Source of the DNA: Azorinus chamasolen
Lineage: Eukaryota > Mollusca > Bivalvia > Cardiida > Solecurtidae
Direction of reading: 5' to 3'
Assembly (NCBI GenBank): GCA_963576725.1
Contig: OY755241.1
Coordinates: 55,242,484-55,306,483, forward strand
DNA length: 64,000 bases
Shown here in pieces: positions 52,287-61,468 of the stretch; the first letter of the stretch is position 1, and every line of letters begins with the position of its first letter. The notes beneath the pieces were generated by a model. The model did not search any database. It was not told where the DNA came from and saw only the letters and a program-made list of their open reading frames with translations. The translations under genes were made by a program, and so were the position numbers.

Positions 52287-52428
52287 ACTTGCCAACAGTT
52301 AAAGTGTGTAATATGCTTGATGATTATGGGGAAGATGCAAGTGATAAATACCCAGCCAAGTTTGCTGGAAAGCCTTATCATCAAAGAGCCAGCCTCTTGC
52401 CAGACCGGCATACACCCAGAGTTCAAAG
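52287..52428 (+). CDS. Unrecognised gene, exon B
   Basis: 142 nt, acceptor ttataatttcag, donor gtatgtta. In the frame set by exon A it reads DLPTVKVCNMLDDYGEDASD, KYPAKFAGKPYHQRASLLPD, RHTPRVQ. The amino-acid composition is protein-like and stop-free, although other frames are also open. It ends in phase 2 and joins exon C as AGT. A T1 element begins at 52452, 23 bp past the exon end. Confidence 0.72.
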
Positions 52429-52451
52429 GTATGTTAAATGTGCAATTTTAT

Positions 52452-52695
52452 TTAACCCTTTACTCCATGAATATTCATGTAAGAAATAATGACATTATGT
52501 CAGAATATAAATTATTTTAATTTTTATAATGACACCTGAACTCATGATTTTTTGGCCATGGCAGAAACATTAGAATCATACCTATGTTATTTCATAAGCA
52601 AACAGAGCAGACCCTGATCCTATAGGAGCCGTCTGATCTGGATCTACTCTGTTTGCAGAGGCGTAGAAAGGCATAGTTATGGAGTAAAGTTTTAA
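52452..52695. mobile_element. T1 element, complete
   Basis: TTAACCCTTTACTCCATGAA to GGAGTAAAGTTTTAA. Left arm shortened to CCCTGATCCTATAGGAGCC. Confidence 0.92.
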
Positions 52696-52837
52696 CACTT
52701 TTGATCAAACTCTGCATGCATTGTAGCAAAACATATTTTTTGAATATTGATACTAGAAGTACAACAACATAGTTGTCCTTTGTTAGGGAAAGACCCCTTC
52801 TGTCCTTCCCAATCCTTCACATCTGCTATCATTTTCG

Positions 52838-53025
52838 CTTTACATGGCTCCTGTAGGAGCCATCTGATCAGGGTCTGTTCTGTTTGTTTATACATGCTAT
52901 AACATAGATATGGTTCTACAGTTTCTGCCATAGCCAACATTTTCTGTGTGCATGTGCCATTATAGCAATTAATCTAATTAATAGTCATTATTTCTTACAT
53001 GAATATTCATGGAGTAAAAGGTTAA
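52838..53025. mobile_element. T1 element, left arm lost
   Basis: Begins ATGGCTCCTGTAGGAGCC at the tip and runs to GGAGTAAAAGGTTAA. Confidence 0.85.
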
Positions 53026-53228
53026 ATCAGAGCTACAGATAATGGTGCCTATTCAAATTCTAAAAATCGTCAGTTCTCCACAATACCCAATGTTGTGACC
53101 ACTCTTTCTAATCGTCTCTAATAGACAATTTGATTCTAAAGAGTAGTCACAACATAAGGTTTGGTGGAGAAATAAAAAAGTTATTCATGAAAATGTTTTA
53201 ATTTACGCATCTTATCTAGAGCTCTGGT
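53026..53228. mobile_element. E element, complete
   Basis: CAGAGCTACAGATAATGGTG to CATCTTATCTAGAGCTCTG; tip CTCTAATAGACAATTTG slightly enlarged. Confidence 0.9.
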
Positions 53229-53234
53229 TAAATA

Positions 53235-53475
53235 CCACTATAGTTAATTATTTAGTGGTCGCTAAAAAAAAAGACTCGCTATAGATAAGTTCTACATAAA
53301 TACGCCTTTCTACACCTCTGTAAATGTCACCTGTTGAAACCATTGTGATAAATAGACAATGGTTTCAAATTACAAAATTCTAAAAAAAAATCCTTTTCTC
53401 TAGATATTGCTCCTTTTCGGTAGATGCATCCAAAGAGGTTGGATCTAAAAATAGCCTATGGAGGAAAGGGTTAAC
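53235..53475. mobile_element. P1 remnant and T3 with collapsed hairpin
   Basis: 53235-53293 is a P1 right side (TTTAGTGGTCGCTAAAAA). 53294-53475 is a T3 (AAATACGCCTTTCTACACC to GGAGGAAAGGGTTAA) whose arms are cut to GATAAATAGACAATGG. Confidence 0.82.
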
Positions 53476-53517
53476 AAACATATTCAGTCTTTCAAACATG
53501 AGGGACTTAATTTATAT

Positions 53518-53750
53518 TAACCCTTTCCCTGTTGAGTATTCATGCAAGAAATAATTGACATCATGAATATTTATTATCTGAATCTTTGCTCATACCTTTA
53601 TAGATAAATCTGACAACAGATTCTTCCAATACCAAAACATCCTGTGTACACATTACATTATAAACACAGCAGACCCTTTTCAGATGGCTCCTATATAGGA
53701 GCCATTTGATCTGGGTCTTCCCTGCTCACAAAAACATGAACAGGCATTTT
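53518..53750. mobile_element. T1 element
   Basis: TTAACCCTTTCCCTGTTGAG start; tip GGCTCCTATATAGGAGCC; right end lost. Confidence 0.85.
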
Positions 53751-53822
53751 CTGAGAGTACATGTATTTGTAAAATTGATAAAATAACATCTATTGTTAAA
53801 AAGTTGAATGAAAGCAAAGTAT

Positions 53823-54072
53823 TTAACCCTTTCCCTGTTCTGTATTTCGGCCAAATTTCAATACCTACTAAAAATTCATTAACAAAATAGTTACAAAGAA
53901 ATATGGCAGGTGGAACATTGTAGACATTTTAGAAAGCAAAGAAACAGATCTATCAAATTCTATTAGCAAACAGAGCAGACCCTGATCAGACGGCTCCTCT
54001 AGGAGCCGTCTGATCTGGGTCTACTCTGTTTGCAAATGTGTGAAAACACGTTTATATGAGGGAAAGGGTTAA
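53823..54072. mobile_element. T2 element, complete
   Basis: TTAACCCTTTCCCTGTTCTG to GAGGGAAAGGGTTAA, 250 bp, perfect tip GGCTCCTCTAGGAGCC. Confidence 0.96.
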
Positions 54073-54080
54073 GATTAAAC

Positions 54081-54317
54081 TAACCATTTACCTGATAGAG
54101 ACACCTTTTTGATACATTTGCAATTAAGAGTAAACCCAGATCAGACAGACCCTGCAGGAGCCATCTGATCAGGGTCTTTTCTGTTTTCTTATGAAACAAT
54201 ATACAGTAGATCTAATTCTACAGTTTTTGCCATGGTAAAAAATTCCAGTGTTCATAGTTTCATAATACATCAGCTAATTTATCTTTATACTGTGATTATT
54301 CAACAGGTAAAGGGTTA
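54081..54317. mobile_element. T1 element
   Basis: AACCATTTACCTGATAGAGA to AACAGGTAAAGGGTTAA; tip ACCCTGCAGGAGCC. Confidence 0.88.
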
Positions 54318-54355
54318 AAACAAAAAAAACATGTATGTAAAATTTGATTTTATTA

Positions 54356-54532
54356 CAGTAAAAACTTGATACTATCAAATTTCAGTAGTGACAAATCCTT
54401 GTCTTTGTAGCCAGATGGCTGTTTAATGCAGGGTGAAAGTCATGCAGAAAGCTCCTAGAGGAGACCCTACATTAATCTGCCACCTGTCTTCAAGGTTGAT
54501 ATTTGAGTCTTCATATAATCAAGATTTTACTG
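54356..54532. mobile_element. P1 element upstream of exon C
   Basis: CAGTAAAAACTTGATACTAT to TAATCAAGATTTTACTG; tip AGCTCCTAGAGGAG, right arm shortened. The T-run used by the exon C acceptor follows immediately. Confidence 0.9.
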
Positions 54533-54553
54533 TATTATTTTTTTTTAACCCAG

Positions 54554-54647
54554 TATCAAGGCAACTAGAGCTCCACAGACATCGCCTAAGTCCAGTGCAC
54601 ATGTGGAAGCCCCAGGGACAAAACCACCAACATTCAAAGTTGTCGAA
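54554..54647 (+). CDS. Unrecognised gene, exon C
   Basis: 94 nt after a ttttttttaacccag acceptor and before a consensus gtaagt donor. After the split serine it reads IKATRAPQTSPKSSAHVEAP then GTKPPTFKVVE. It is rich in Pro, Ser, Thr and Lys, so a disordered linker is likely. The P1 element at 54356-54532 ends 21 bp before the exon. The exon ends in phase 0. Confidence 0.72.
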
Positions 54648-54707
54648 GTAAGTAACAAATTTTTCATTTTAGTGAATTCAGTGTTTTAACCTTTTAATAC
54701 AAATAAT

Positions 54708-54776
54708 AGTTAGAGTTTGGTGGAGAAATGGCGATTGTAGAATTTGGGTATGTACCTTTATCTGCATGCAGCTCTG
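54708..54776. mobile_element. E right fragment
   Basis: GAGTTTGGTGGAGAAATGGC to TTTATCTGCATGCAGCTCTG. Confidence 0.75.
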
Positions 54777-54904
54777 ATTAGCACCAAATTAAAGTTTTTA
54801 CTATGACTTAGAAAGGAATTGAACCTGCAATTGCATCTTTGGAAATAAGCAGCCTACTTATTGAGCTACAGGCGCAGTTTTGGATTTGTAAGATATTGTT
54901 TTGC

Positions 54905-55085
54905 CTTGAAGGGAGAATACTCACAGATTAGTTATAGTTGTTGCTTTGAAGGGAGACAACTCACAGAATTTGTAAGGTATTGATAAATAATTGTTGCATT
55001 GAAGGGAGATAACTCAAAGATATTGGTAATTATTACCGGTAGTTGTTACTTCAAAGGGAAATAAATTCACAGAATTTGTGATGTA
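54905..55085. repeat. Tandem repeat GAAGGGAGA(T/C)AACTC
   Basis: Four loose units of about 60 bp with AAGGGAGATAACTCACAGA and TTTGTAAGGTATTGATAA, running into the exon D acceptor region. Confidence 0.75.
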
Positions 55086-55097
55086 TGTATGTTTTAG

Positions 55098-55237
55098 GTA
55101 CAAGAAGTTTTTGACCCTGAGGATCTACAGGGGACGTGGGATGACACATTCATATCTAAGTCATACTTTGTCTGGGTGCCCAACAAGAAAAAGAAGAAGA
55201 AGAGAAAAAAGAAAGTGGCAGCTAGTTGGAATGAAAG
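55098..55237 (+). CDS. Unrecognised gene, exon D (lysine tract)
   Basis: 140 nt, acceptor gtatgttttag, donor gtaaac. In frame: VQEVFDPEDLQGTWDDTFIS, KSYFVWVPN, then a run of ten residues that are all Lys except one Arg, then VAASWNE. The acidic-aromatic first half followed by the basic tract suggests a nuclear-localisation or nucleic-acid-contacting element, but this is inference from composition only. It joins exon E through an AG-A (Arg) codon. Confidence 0.75.
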
Positions 55238-55269
55238 GTAAACACAATGTAACATCTTCTTTCTCTTCA

Positions 55270-55635
55270 ATTTTAGCTCCACTTTTTTAAAAAGTGGAGT
55301 TATTGTCATGACCCTCTCGTCGGTGTCAGTGTCGGCGTTGGTTAACCTTTTTTTTTTAAGTCCATTTCTCAGAAACCATCAAAGACATTTGGTTCACATT
55401 TGGTATGCATGTTTCCTATCATTTCACTAGGGTAGGTAACCTAAAATTAATTTTGTCATAATTATGCCCCTTTTTCGACTGGTTTTTTAAGTTTTATTTT
55501 AAGGTCCATGTCTCAGAAACTGTCTAAGATATTTGGTTAAAATTTGGTATGCTTGTTAACTATTATAAGGGGAACCCATATCACAAGGGTACATAACCCT
55601 AAAATTAATTTTGCTATAGTTATCTCCCTTTTCCT
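55270..55635. repeat. Dispersed repeat in intron D, two copies
   Basis: AAGTCCAT(T/G)TCTCAGAAAC, TTTGGTATGC(A/T)TGTT and CCTAAAATTAATTTTG each occur twice about 145 bp apart. AGCTCCACTTTTTTAAAAAGTGGAG at the left is a hairpin. Confidence 0.75.
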
Positions 55636-55641
55636 ACACAG

Positions 55642-55741
55642 ACTTCCACTACACTATCCAGCACTAAAGAAAGTGGGGCGCGCTGTCTGTGGACAGCTCT
55701 TGTTAAATCAAGGATCTAGTCTACTCACTGATGAAACAGAG
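55642..55741 (+). CDS. Unrecognised gene, exon E
   Basis: 100 nt after a tttcctacacag acceptor. In the frame inherited from exon D it reads (R)LPLHYPALKKVGRAVCGQLL, LNQGSSLLTDETE. The 3' boundary is uncertain: GAG before gtcgta (55741) or GTC before gtaaaa (55744) are both phase 0, whereas exon F needs phase 2. A P1 fragment begins at about 55748, so an insertion may have disturbed the original donor. Confidence 0.6.
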
Positions 55742-55747
55742 GTCGTA

Positions 55748-55815
55748 AAAAGCAAATGGTTGCTTAATGCAGGGCAAAAGTCTTGCATGAAGCAACCACA
55801 TATCTTAAACAACAA
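55748..55815. mobile_element. P1 fragment at the end of exon E
   Basis: AAATGGTTGCTTAATGCAGG, GCAAAAGTCTTGCATGAAGC and AACCACATATCTTAAAC: arms without most of the tip. Confidence 0.75.
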
Positions 55816-55824
55816 TAAATAGTC

Positions 55825-56186
55825 TGATTAGTCTGCTCAATTTGCTTATGACATTATAGTAGACCTCCTTCTTCAATTTCTACTGATACCAAACATTCAT
55901 GTGTATATATACCATTATAAAATTTCAGCTAATGAATACAGTAAAATCTCGATTATTCGAACACTAAAATACGTATTATTGTTGATCTGTAAGACAGGTG
56001 GCAGCTTAATGCATGGTGAAAGTCACGCAGAAAGCTCCTCTAGGAGCTTTCTGCGTGACTTTCACCATGCATTAAGCAGCCACCTGCATAAAAGTATCTA
56101 AATTCGTTTATACAGAAAATTTGAATAATCGAGGTTTTACTGTATTCATTATTACTTACATGAATATTCAACAGGGAAAGAGTTAA
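55825..56186. mobile_element. T1 fragment interrupted by a P1
   Basis: CAATTTGCTTATGACATTAT to TTCAGCTAATGAA, then P1, then TTCATTATTACTTACATG to GGGAAAGAGTTAA. Confidence 0.85.
55939..56142. mobile_element. P1 element, complete, nested in T1
   Basis: CAGTAAAATCTCGATTATTC to GAATAATCGAGGTTTTACTG with TA flanks; 45-bp perfect arms, tip AGCTCCTCTAGGAGCT. 204 bp, the same length as the copy at 4421. Confidence 0.95.
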
Positions 56187-56426
56187 CCCTTTACTCCATA
56201 AATACGCCATTCTATGCCTGTGCAAACAGAGTAGACCCAGATCAGACAGGTCTTATAGGAGCCGTCTGATCAGGGTCTACTTTGTTTGCATATGAAATTA
56301 TATAGATATGATTCCAGTGTCTGCCATGGTCAACATTCCTGTGTCCATGTGCTATTATAAAAATCATCTAATTAATATTCATGATGTCATTATTTCATTC
56401 ATAAATATTCATGGAGAAATGGGTTA
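56183..56426. mobile_element. T1 element, complete
   Basis: TTAACCCTTTACTCCATAAA to GGAGAAATGGGTTAA; tip GGTCTTATAGGAGCC. Shares its first TTAA with the preceding element. Confidence 0.93.
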
Positions 56427-56439
56427 AAAGATATATACA

Positions 56440-56567
56440 GAGGTCCAGGTAAGATGCGTAAATTAAAAACATTTTCAAAAATAACTTCTTTATTTCTCTA
56501 TCAAACCCTTTTTTGTGGAGAAATGACAATTTTAGTACTTGAGTACACATATTTATCAGTTGCTCTG
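56440..56567. mobile_element. E element, hairpin deleted
   Basis: AGAGGTCCAGGTAAGATGCG, CTCTATCAAACCC, then TTTTTGTGGAGAAATG to TTATCAGTTGCTCTG. Confidence 0.8.
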
Positions 56568-56624
56568 TGTATTGTGTATTTATGAGAGAAAATAAGGTAA
56601 CATTAATACTTATTATGTTTCCAG

Positions 56625-56727
56625 CGGTGTAACAGTATCTAAGAAAGGACCACTGTTTGTTCAGTCCAAGGACATGACAGAAGACATGGTACCCAAAGAG
56701 ATTGAAGACAGTCGACTGACAGCTAGG
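56625..56727 (+). CDS. Unrecognised gene, exon F
   Basis: 103 nt, acceptor ttatgtttccag, donor gtatgc. The only stop-free frame encodes GVTVSKKGPLFVQSKDMTED, MVPKEIEDSRLTAR after one leading base. It is charged and helix-prone. Its entry phase does not match either donor of exon E, so an exon is missing, a boundary is wrong, or the assembly has an indel. It ends in phase 0. Confidence 0.6.
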
Positions 56728-56765
56728 GTATGCATTGTTTCTATAAATATCTTACATGCAGACCC

Positions 56766-56994
56766 TTAACCAATTCCCGCATGTGCTATTTTTAGACCCA
56801 GCCTCTTTGAATAAATTTACTAAGAAGGAGCATATTCTAGAAAAAAGGAAAAATTTAGAATTGTGTAGTTCTGAAACCATCGTGATAAATAGAGTATTTG
56901 CTCCATAGGAGCAAATGCTCTATTTATCACAATGGTTTCAAAAAGTGACTTTTACAGGGGCATCAAAAGGCATCAATATGAGGGAATGGGTTAA
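56766..56994. mobile_element. T3 element, complete
   Basis: TTAACCAATTCCCGCATGTG to GAGGGAATGGGTTAA; tip GCTCCATAGGAGC. 39 bp past exon F. Confidence 0.93.
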
Positions 56995-57178
56995 TGATAG
57001 TTGTTTTAAGTATTGTTTTTTGCTTTACCTGCACTTATAAGCGATCCAATATTTAAGTTTTAGCATTTGAAGAATGTCTGTGGTCTGTGGATTTTGTGGT
57101 GTTTGTCAGTTATCAAATGAGAGCTTTTCTTGCAATTTATTTTCTTTCTTACTTTAGTAAATACAAAGTACATGTATA

Positions 57179-57430
57179 TTAACCCTGGTTTCCTGTTCTG
57201 CATATTGGCCAAATTTCAATACCTACTGAATATTTATTAGCAAAATAGTTATAACGATATATGGAAGGTGGAACTTTGTATACATTTTAGAAAGCAAAGA
57301 AACAGATCTACCAAATTATATTAGCAAACAGAGCAGACCCTGATCAGACGGCTCCTCTAGGAGCCGTCTGATCTGGGTCTACCCTGTTTGCAAATGCGTG
57401 AAAACACATTTATATGATGGAAAGGGTTAA
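57179..57430. mobile_element. T2 element, complete
   Basis: TTAACCCTGGTTTCCTGTTC to GATGGAAAGGGTTAA; tip GGCTCCTCTAGGAGCC. Confidence 0.95.
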
Positions 57431-57479
57431 TTTTTGCTCTGTTCATGTATCAAAGGGCAAGAATATGGTAGTGAATTCT

Positions 57480-58100
57480 TACAAAGATTTCCAAACAGTG
57501 TGGATCCTGATGAGATTCCATCCAAGGTTATCACCTTTTTTTACACAGAAGGTTAAAGATAGAAGGAAAACGATGTCTTTATTATATCCCCGCAAACAAA
57601 GTTTGAGATGGTATGCTAGAATCACCCTGGTGTCCGGTCTGACACTCCGTCCGTCTGTCTGTCTGCATTTAAGAATGGGTAGTTGGTGTCGTGAACTCCT
57701 CCTTTCATTTGAAAGTTATTGAATTGATATTTGGCATGCATAATAACCACAAACAGTAGACACGAAACACAAAATTTTCATGTGCTTAGCGCATGGCATT
57801 GCAAAATTATCTTCCCTTGAACTTTGAGATTTTTTTGTCATTTTGGCATGAAACATTAACCCTTTCCCTGTTCTATGTTTATTCCAAATTTCAATACCTC
57901 CTGAATATTCATTAACAAGATAGTTATAAAGAAATATGGAAGGTGCAACATTGTAGACATTTTAGAAGACTGTTCTTGGTCTACTCTGTGTGTAAATGCG
58001 TAAAAACAGGTTTATATGAGGGAAAGGGTTAATTGGTAGTTGGTGTCACAAACTTCTTCAATTTGAAAATTATTGAATTGATACTGGCCATAATATTTCT
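57480..58100. repeat. Dispersed repeat interrupted by a T2
   Basis: ATATCCCCGCAAACAAAGTT, CTCCGTCCGTCTGTCTGTC and GGTAGTTGGTGTCGTGAAC at 57580-57850. GGTAGTTGGTGTCACAAAC and ATTGAATTGATA recur at 58035-58085 beyond the T2. 57493-57520 is an F-like scrap. Confidence 0.65.
57856..58032. mobile_element. T2 element, core deleted
   Basis: TTAACCCTTTCCCTGTTCTA to GAGGGAAAGGGTTAA, 177 bp. The left arm and tip are absent (TTTTAGAAGACTGTTCTTGG). Confidence 0.92.
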
Positions 58101-58169
58101 CAGCCTATCTTTTTGGTACTAAGTAGAATTGCTTCTCATATACTACATGTATAAAAATGTAGAAATTAT

Positions 58170-58708
58170 TTAACCCTTTACTCCATGGATATTCATGTAA
58201 AAATAATGACATCATGAATACCAATTAGATTAATTGTTTTAATAGCACATGGATACAGGAACTTCTGGCCATGGCGGAAACTGTAGAATCATATCTGTTA
58301 TATTACAGTTGAACTTCGATATCTCGACCTTCGGGATAACTCGAACAAAAAGTCCAGTCATTCCAAAACTAACACTACAGAATTGCTCTAAAACATATCG
58401 CTACTGCTATCTAGAAACACATGTGGCAGCTTAATACAAGTCTAAAGTAATGCTGAAAGCTCCTGCAGGAGCTTTCAGCATTACTTTAGACCTGTATTAA
58501 GCTGTGGTCTTGACAAATCAATCAAATTAGAAATAGGATGACTCGAACACCTGATATCTCGAACAAATTTATATGGTCCCTTGAAGTTTGACGTATCGAA
58601 GTTCAACTGTATATACAAAAAGAGCAGAGCCTGATCAGGAGCCGTCTGATCTAGGTCTACTCTGTTTGCAAATGTGTAGAAAGGCATATTTATGGAGTAA
58701 AGGGTTAA
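58170..58708. mobile_element. T1 element interrupted by a P2
   Basis: TTAACCCTTTACTCCATGGA..., P2 at 58316-58609, then TATACAAAAAGAGCAGAGCC to GGAGTAAAGGGTTAA. Confidence 0.9.
58316..58609. mobile_element. P2 element, complete, nested in T1
   Basis: CAGTTGAACTTCGATATCTC to CGTATCGAAGTTCAACTG with TA flanks; inner arms CAGCTTAATACAAGTCTAAA, tip AGCTCCTGCAGGAGCT. Confidence 0.94.
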
Positions 58709-59082
58709 TCTTGCTAACAGCTTGTATCAAAGTTAGATTTATACATGTATTTATATTGTCAGATTGCAGCGAATTTGCAGCCATATTTGGTAAAAAACTG
58801 ACAAGCATTTGTTGAAATTTCCTAGAGTGGCCCTTCCAAATCCAGTTTGCTTTTCCTTAACTAATGCTTCTGATTGTAAAATTCATTTCAATTGAAAGGT
58901 TTGTTGCAGAAATGACAATTTTAGATATTTAGACATGTACCGATAAATGTTGCTCTCTCAGTGCTTGTTTTATCTAAAGCTGTGACAACTCAGTTTTTAG
59001 TGTCATGTTTTCAAGCTCCTGTGTAGCAGAGAGAAGATGACACCACCTATACTAAGAACTGGTATTTTTCTTGCATTATATA
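58709..59082. other. Intron; E right scrap only
   Basis: AAGGTTTGTTGCAGAAATGAC to GATAAATGTTGCTCT (58897-58957) resembles an E right end. No exon seen. Confidence 0.4.
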
Positions 59083-59307
59083 TTAACTTTTACCTCATAT
59101 AAATGCCTTTTCATGCGTTTTCAAACAGAGTAGACCCAGACCAGATGGCTCCAATCAGGGTCTGCTCTATTTGCTTTTGACATGATTCTACATTTTTTGT
59201 CAAAGCAAAAACAAATCCTTTGAAAAGTTTACGCTATAAAAATTCAGCAAATATATATTCATGATGTTATTATTTGTTACATGAATATTGAAGAGGGAAA
59301 GGGTTAA
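59083..59307. mobile_element. T1 element
   Basis: TTAACTTTTACCTCATATAA to AGAGGGAAAGGGTTAA; right arm of the tip shortened (GGCTCCAATCAGGG). Confidence 0.9.
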
Positions 59308-59555
59308 CCCTTTGCTACGTGAATATTCATATAAGAAATATCATGAATATTTATGAATAGAAATTTTGTAAATTCTATATGAACAAACTGTACAGTCAGT
59401 TTTTGGCCATGGTGAAAACTGTAGAATCACATCTATATTCTTCCGTAAGCAAACAGAGCAGACCCTGATCAGATGGCTCCCTCAGGATCCATCTGATCTG
59501 GGTCTGCTCTGTTTGCAAAGGGTTGAAATGGTGTTTCTATCAGGTAATGAGTTAA
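59304..59555. mobile_element. T1 element, complete
   Basis: TTAACCCTTTGCTACGTGAA to CAGGTAATGAGTTAA; tip GGCTCCCTCAGGATCC. Confidence 0.92.
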
Positions 59556-59670
59556 GTTGAATGATTGACAGTTTCAGTTTTATATTGTTTGGCAAAGGAT
59601 TGAAATGGTGTTTCTATCAGGTAAAGGGTTTTAAAAGTTGTATGATTGACAGTTTCAGTTTTATATTGTT
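59519..59670. repeat. Roughly 83-bp tandem duplication at a T1 end
   Basis: GGTTGAAATGGTGTTTCTAT plus flank ATGATTGACAGTTTCAG and TTTTATATTGTTT is repeated, copying the T1 right end together with its flank. Confidence 0.9.
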
Positions 59671-59689
59671 TTGTTCCATCACATTACAG

Positions 59690-59713
59690 TTTGATGAGTG
59701 GCCCGTACTCAAG
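59690..59713 (+). CDS. Unrecognised gene, possible exon G
   Basis: Between tccatcacattacag and gtatac lies FDEWPVLK in phase 0, matching the end of exon F. If the donor is not used, the frame continues KVYRYSSLQFKSNLHTS to a TAG at 59762-59764, giving a terminal exon; no AATAAA follows closely. A 24-nt exon is short but possible. Support is only splice signals and phase. Confidence 0.35.
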
Positions 59714-59827
59714 GTATACAGATACTCAAGCTTGCAGTTCAAATCAAACCTTCACACTTCATAGACTACAATATGGAATGTTCATTTCCTCTGCCAATAT
59801 GACATTTCCAGAATTTGAAAGCTTAGC

Positions 59828-60395
59828 TCTCCACCAAGCCCTAAGTTGTTTCTTCTCTGTTTACCCTAACTTTTTAGGGTACGTAGGTTAATTACTCAAA
59901 TTGTCTCTTTGAGATGATTTAGGTTTTGATGGAGGAGATATAGTTTTGAAATGTTTAGTGTAGTACTTTGATGTCACTGCTTGTCATTGACGAGATGCAT
60001 GCTGAACAATTATATCTATAAAATATGTTGCACATAAGCAAATCTTTATTAGCAATTCAGCAAATCTTAAGCAATTAATAATCTTAATTAGCAAGATTTA
60101 AGTAGCAAAATAGCAATTTCTAACTTAGCTAAATTTTCCAAATGCATGAACTTCAGGGATTCTGAAACTAGCAAAAATGCAAATATTGAAATGAACAAGT
60201 CATGAGTATGTTTACATAAGTGATGAAGGTTTGGTTGTCTGCCCTTGACTATACATGTATTATTTCCCTTCTGTATCTATAAACTCTTGTGTATTAATTT
60301 CTTCAGACTTACTGGTTTCTGATTCTTATGGATATTTCTGTTCCCATACCAACAAAACAAGGAATATTGTTTGATAGTAATGCATCGAGCCATTA
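59828..60395. other. E-like fragment, then AGCAA-rich sequence
   Basis: 59828-59940 is a rearranged E (CTCTCCACCAAGCCCTAAG, GTCTCTTTGAGATGATT). 60030-60175 is rich in AGCAA and TTAGCAA. No exon recognised. Confidence 0.5.
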
Positions 60396-60813
60396 CCCGT
60401 TCACTCTTTATTCAAGATTTCTTCACCTTTATGAATATTCATTAAAAGAATCAATAAAATGAAACATGGAAAAGGGAATTTTTCACGGTTGTGGAAACTG
60501 CGTAATCAGATCTGTAAAGTTCCATTAGCAATCAGAACAGACCCTGATCAGATGGCTCCTACAGGAGTCATCTGATCTGGGTCTACTCTGTTTGCAAATG
60601 TGTGAAAAGGTGTATAGTATGAAGGAATATGTTCCACTTCCTGACAGAAATGCCTTTTCATGCCTGTGCAGAAACGGTAGAATAAAAACTGTATTATTTC
60701 ATAGGCAAATAGAGCAGATCCTGATCAGATGTTTTTTAGAAGAGCCATCTGCTCTGGTTCATCTTTATTTACAAAGGTGTGACAAGGTTTTTTTTCTATC
60801 AGGAAAGGGATTA
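60396..60813. mobile_element. Two T1/T2-type elements
   Basis: 60396-60635: TTTATGAATATTCATTAAAA, core with tip GGCTCCTACAGGAGTC. 60640-60813: TTCCTGACAGAAATGCC, core with tip TTTTTTAGAAGAGCC, end CAGGAAAGGGATTAA. Confidence 0.72.
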
Positions 60814-60842
60814 ATCAATTAAAAAATTGATTTAACATCCTG

Positions 60843-60979
60843 TTAACCCCAGATGCACCTGCACTGTCATTTGAAAACAGTGTAGACCCAGATCAGAGGG
60901 CTCCTATAGGAGCCATCTAATCTGGGTCTACTCTGTTTGCAAAGGTGTAGAAAGGCATATTTATGGAGTAAAGGGTTAA
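60843..60979. mobile_element. T5/T1 chimera
   Basis: Left arm T5-like (TTAACCCCAGATGCACC, AAACAGTGTAGACCCAG); from the tip GGCTCCTATAGGAGCC onward it is T1 (CTACTCTGTTTGCAAAGG to GGAGTAAAGGGTTAA). Confidence 0.82.
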
Positions 60980-61204
60980 TTAACCCTTTTCTCCATAAAT
61001 ACGCCTTTCTACGCCTCTAAAAATCGCCTATTGAAACCATTGTGATAAATAGAGCGTTTGCTCCAGAGGAGCAAATGCTCTATTTAACACAATGGTTTCA
61101 AAACTACACAATTCTGAAAATTCCTTTTTCCAGTAAATGCTCCTTTTCGGTAGATTTATTCAAAGAGGTTGGGTCTAAAAATAGCGTATGAGGGAATGGG
61201 TTAA
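60980..61204. mobile_element. T3 element, complete
   Basis: TTAACCCTTTTCTCCATAAA to GAGGGAATGGGTTAA; tip GCTCCAGAGGAGC. It directly abuts the chimera. Confidence 0.93.
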
Positions 61205-61262
61205 ATCATGAAAATATTGACTTGTTTGTTGGTGTTGGAATATTACTGTCAGAGGGCATATA

Positions 61263-61466
61263 CAGTAAAACCCCTCTAAACCGGAATTCTAGTAGGGAAG
61301 AATTTAGATACTTTTAGGCTGGTGGCTGCTTAATGCAGGGCGAAAGCCATGCAGAATGCTCCTAAAGGAGCTTTCTGCATGACTTTCACTCTGCATTAAG
61401 CTGCCACCTGTCTCTTAGACAGATATTTATATTAAATTTAGCATCCGGTTTAGAGAGGTTTTACTG
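61263..61466. mobile_element. P1 element, complete
   Basis: CAGTAAAACCCCTCTAAACC to GGTTTAGAGAGGTTTTACTG; tip TGCTCCTAAAGGAGCT; 204 bp. Confidence 0.93.
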
Positions 61467-61468
61467 TA

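Noticed and set aside
54433..54651. Alternative frame of exon C (RQLELHRHRLSPVHMW)
   Set aside because: The phase from exon B requires the IKATRAPQTSPK frame, which also continues cleanly into exon D.
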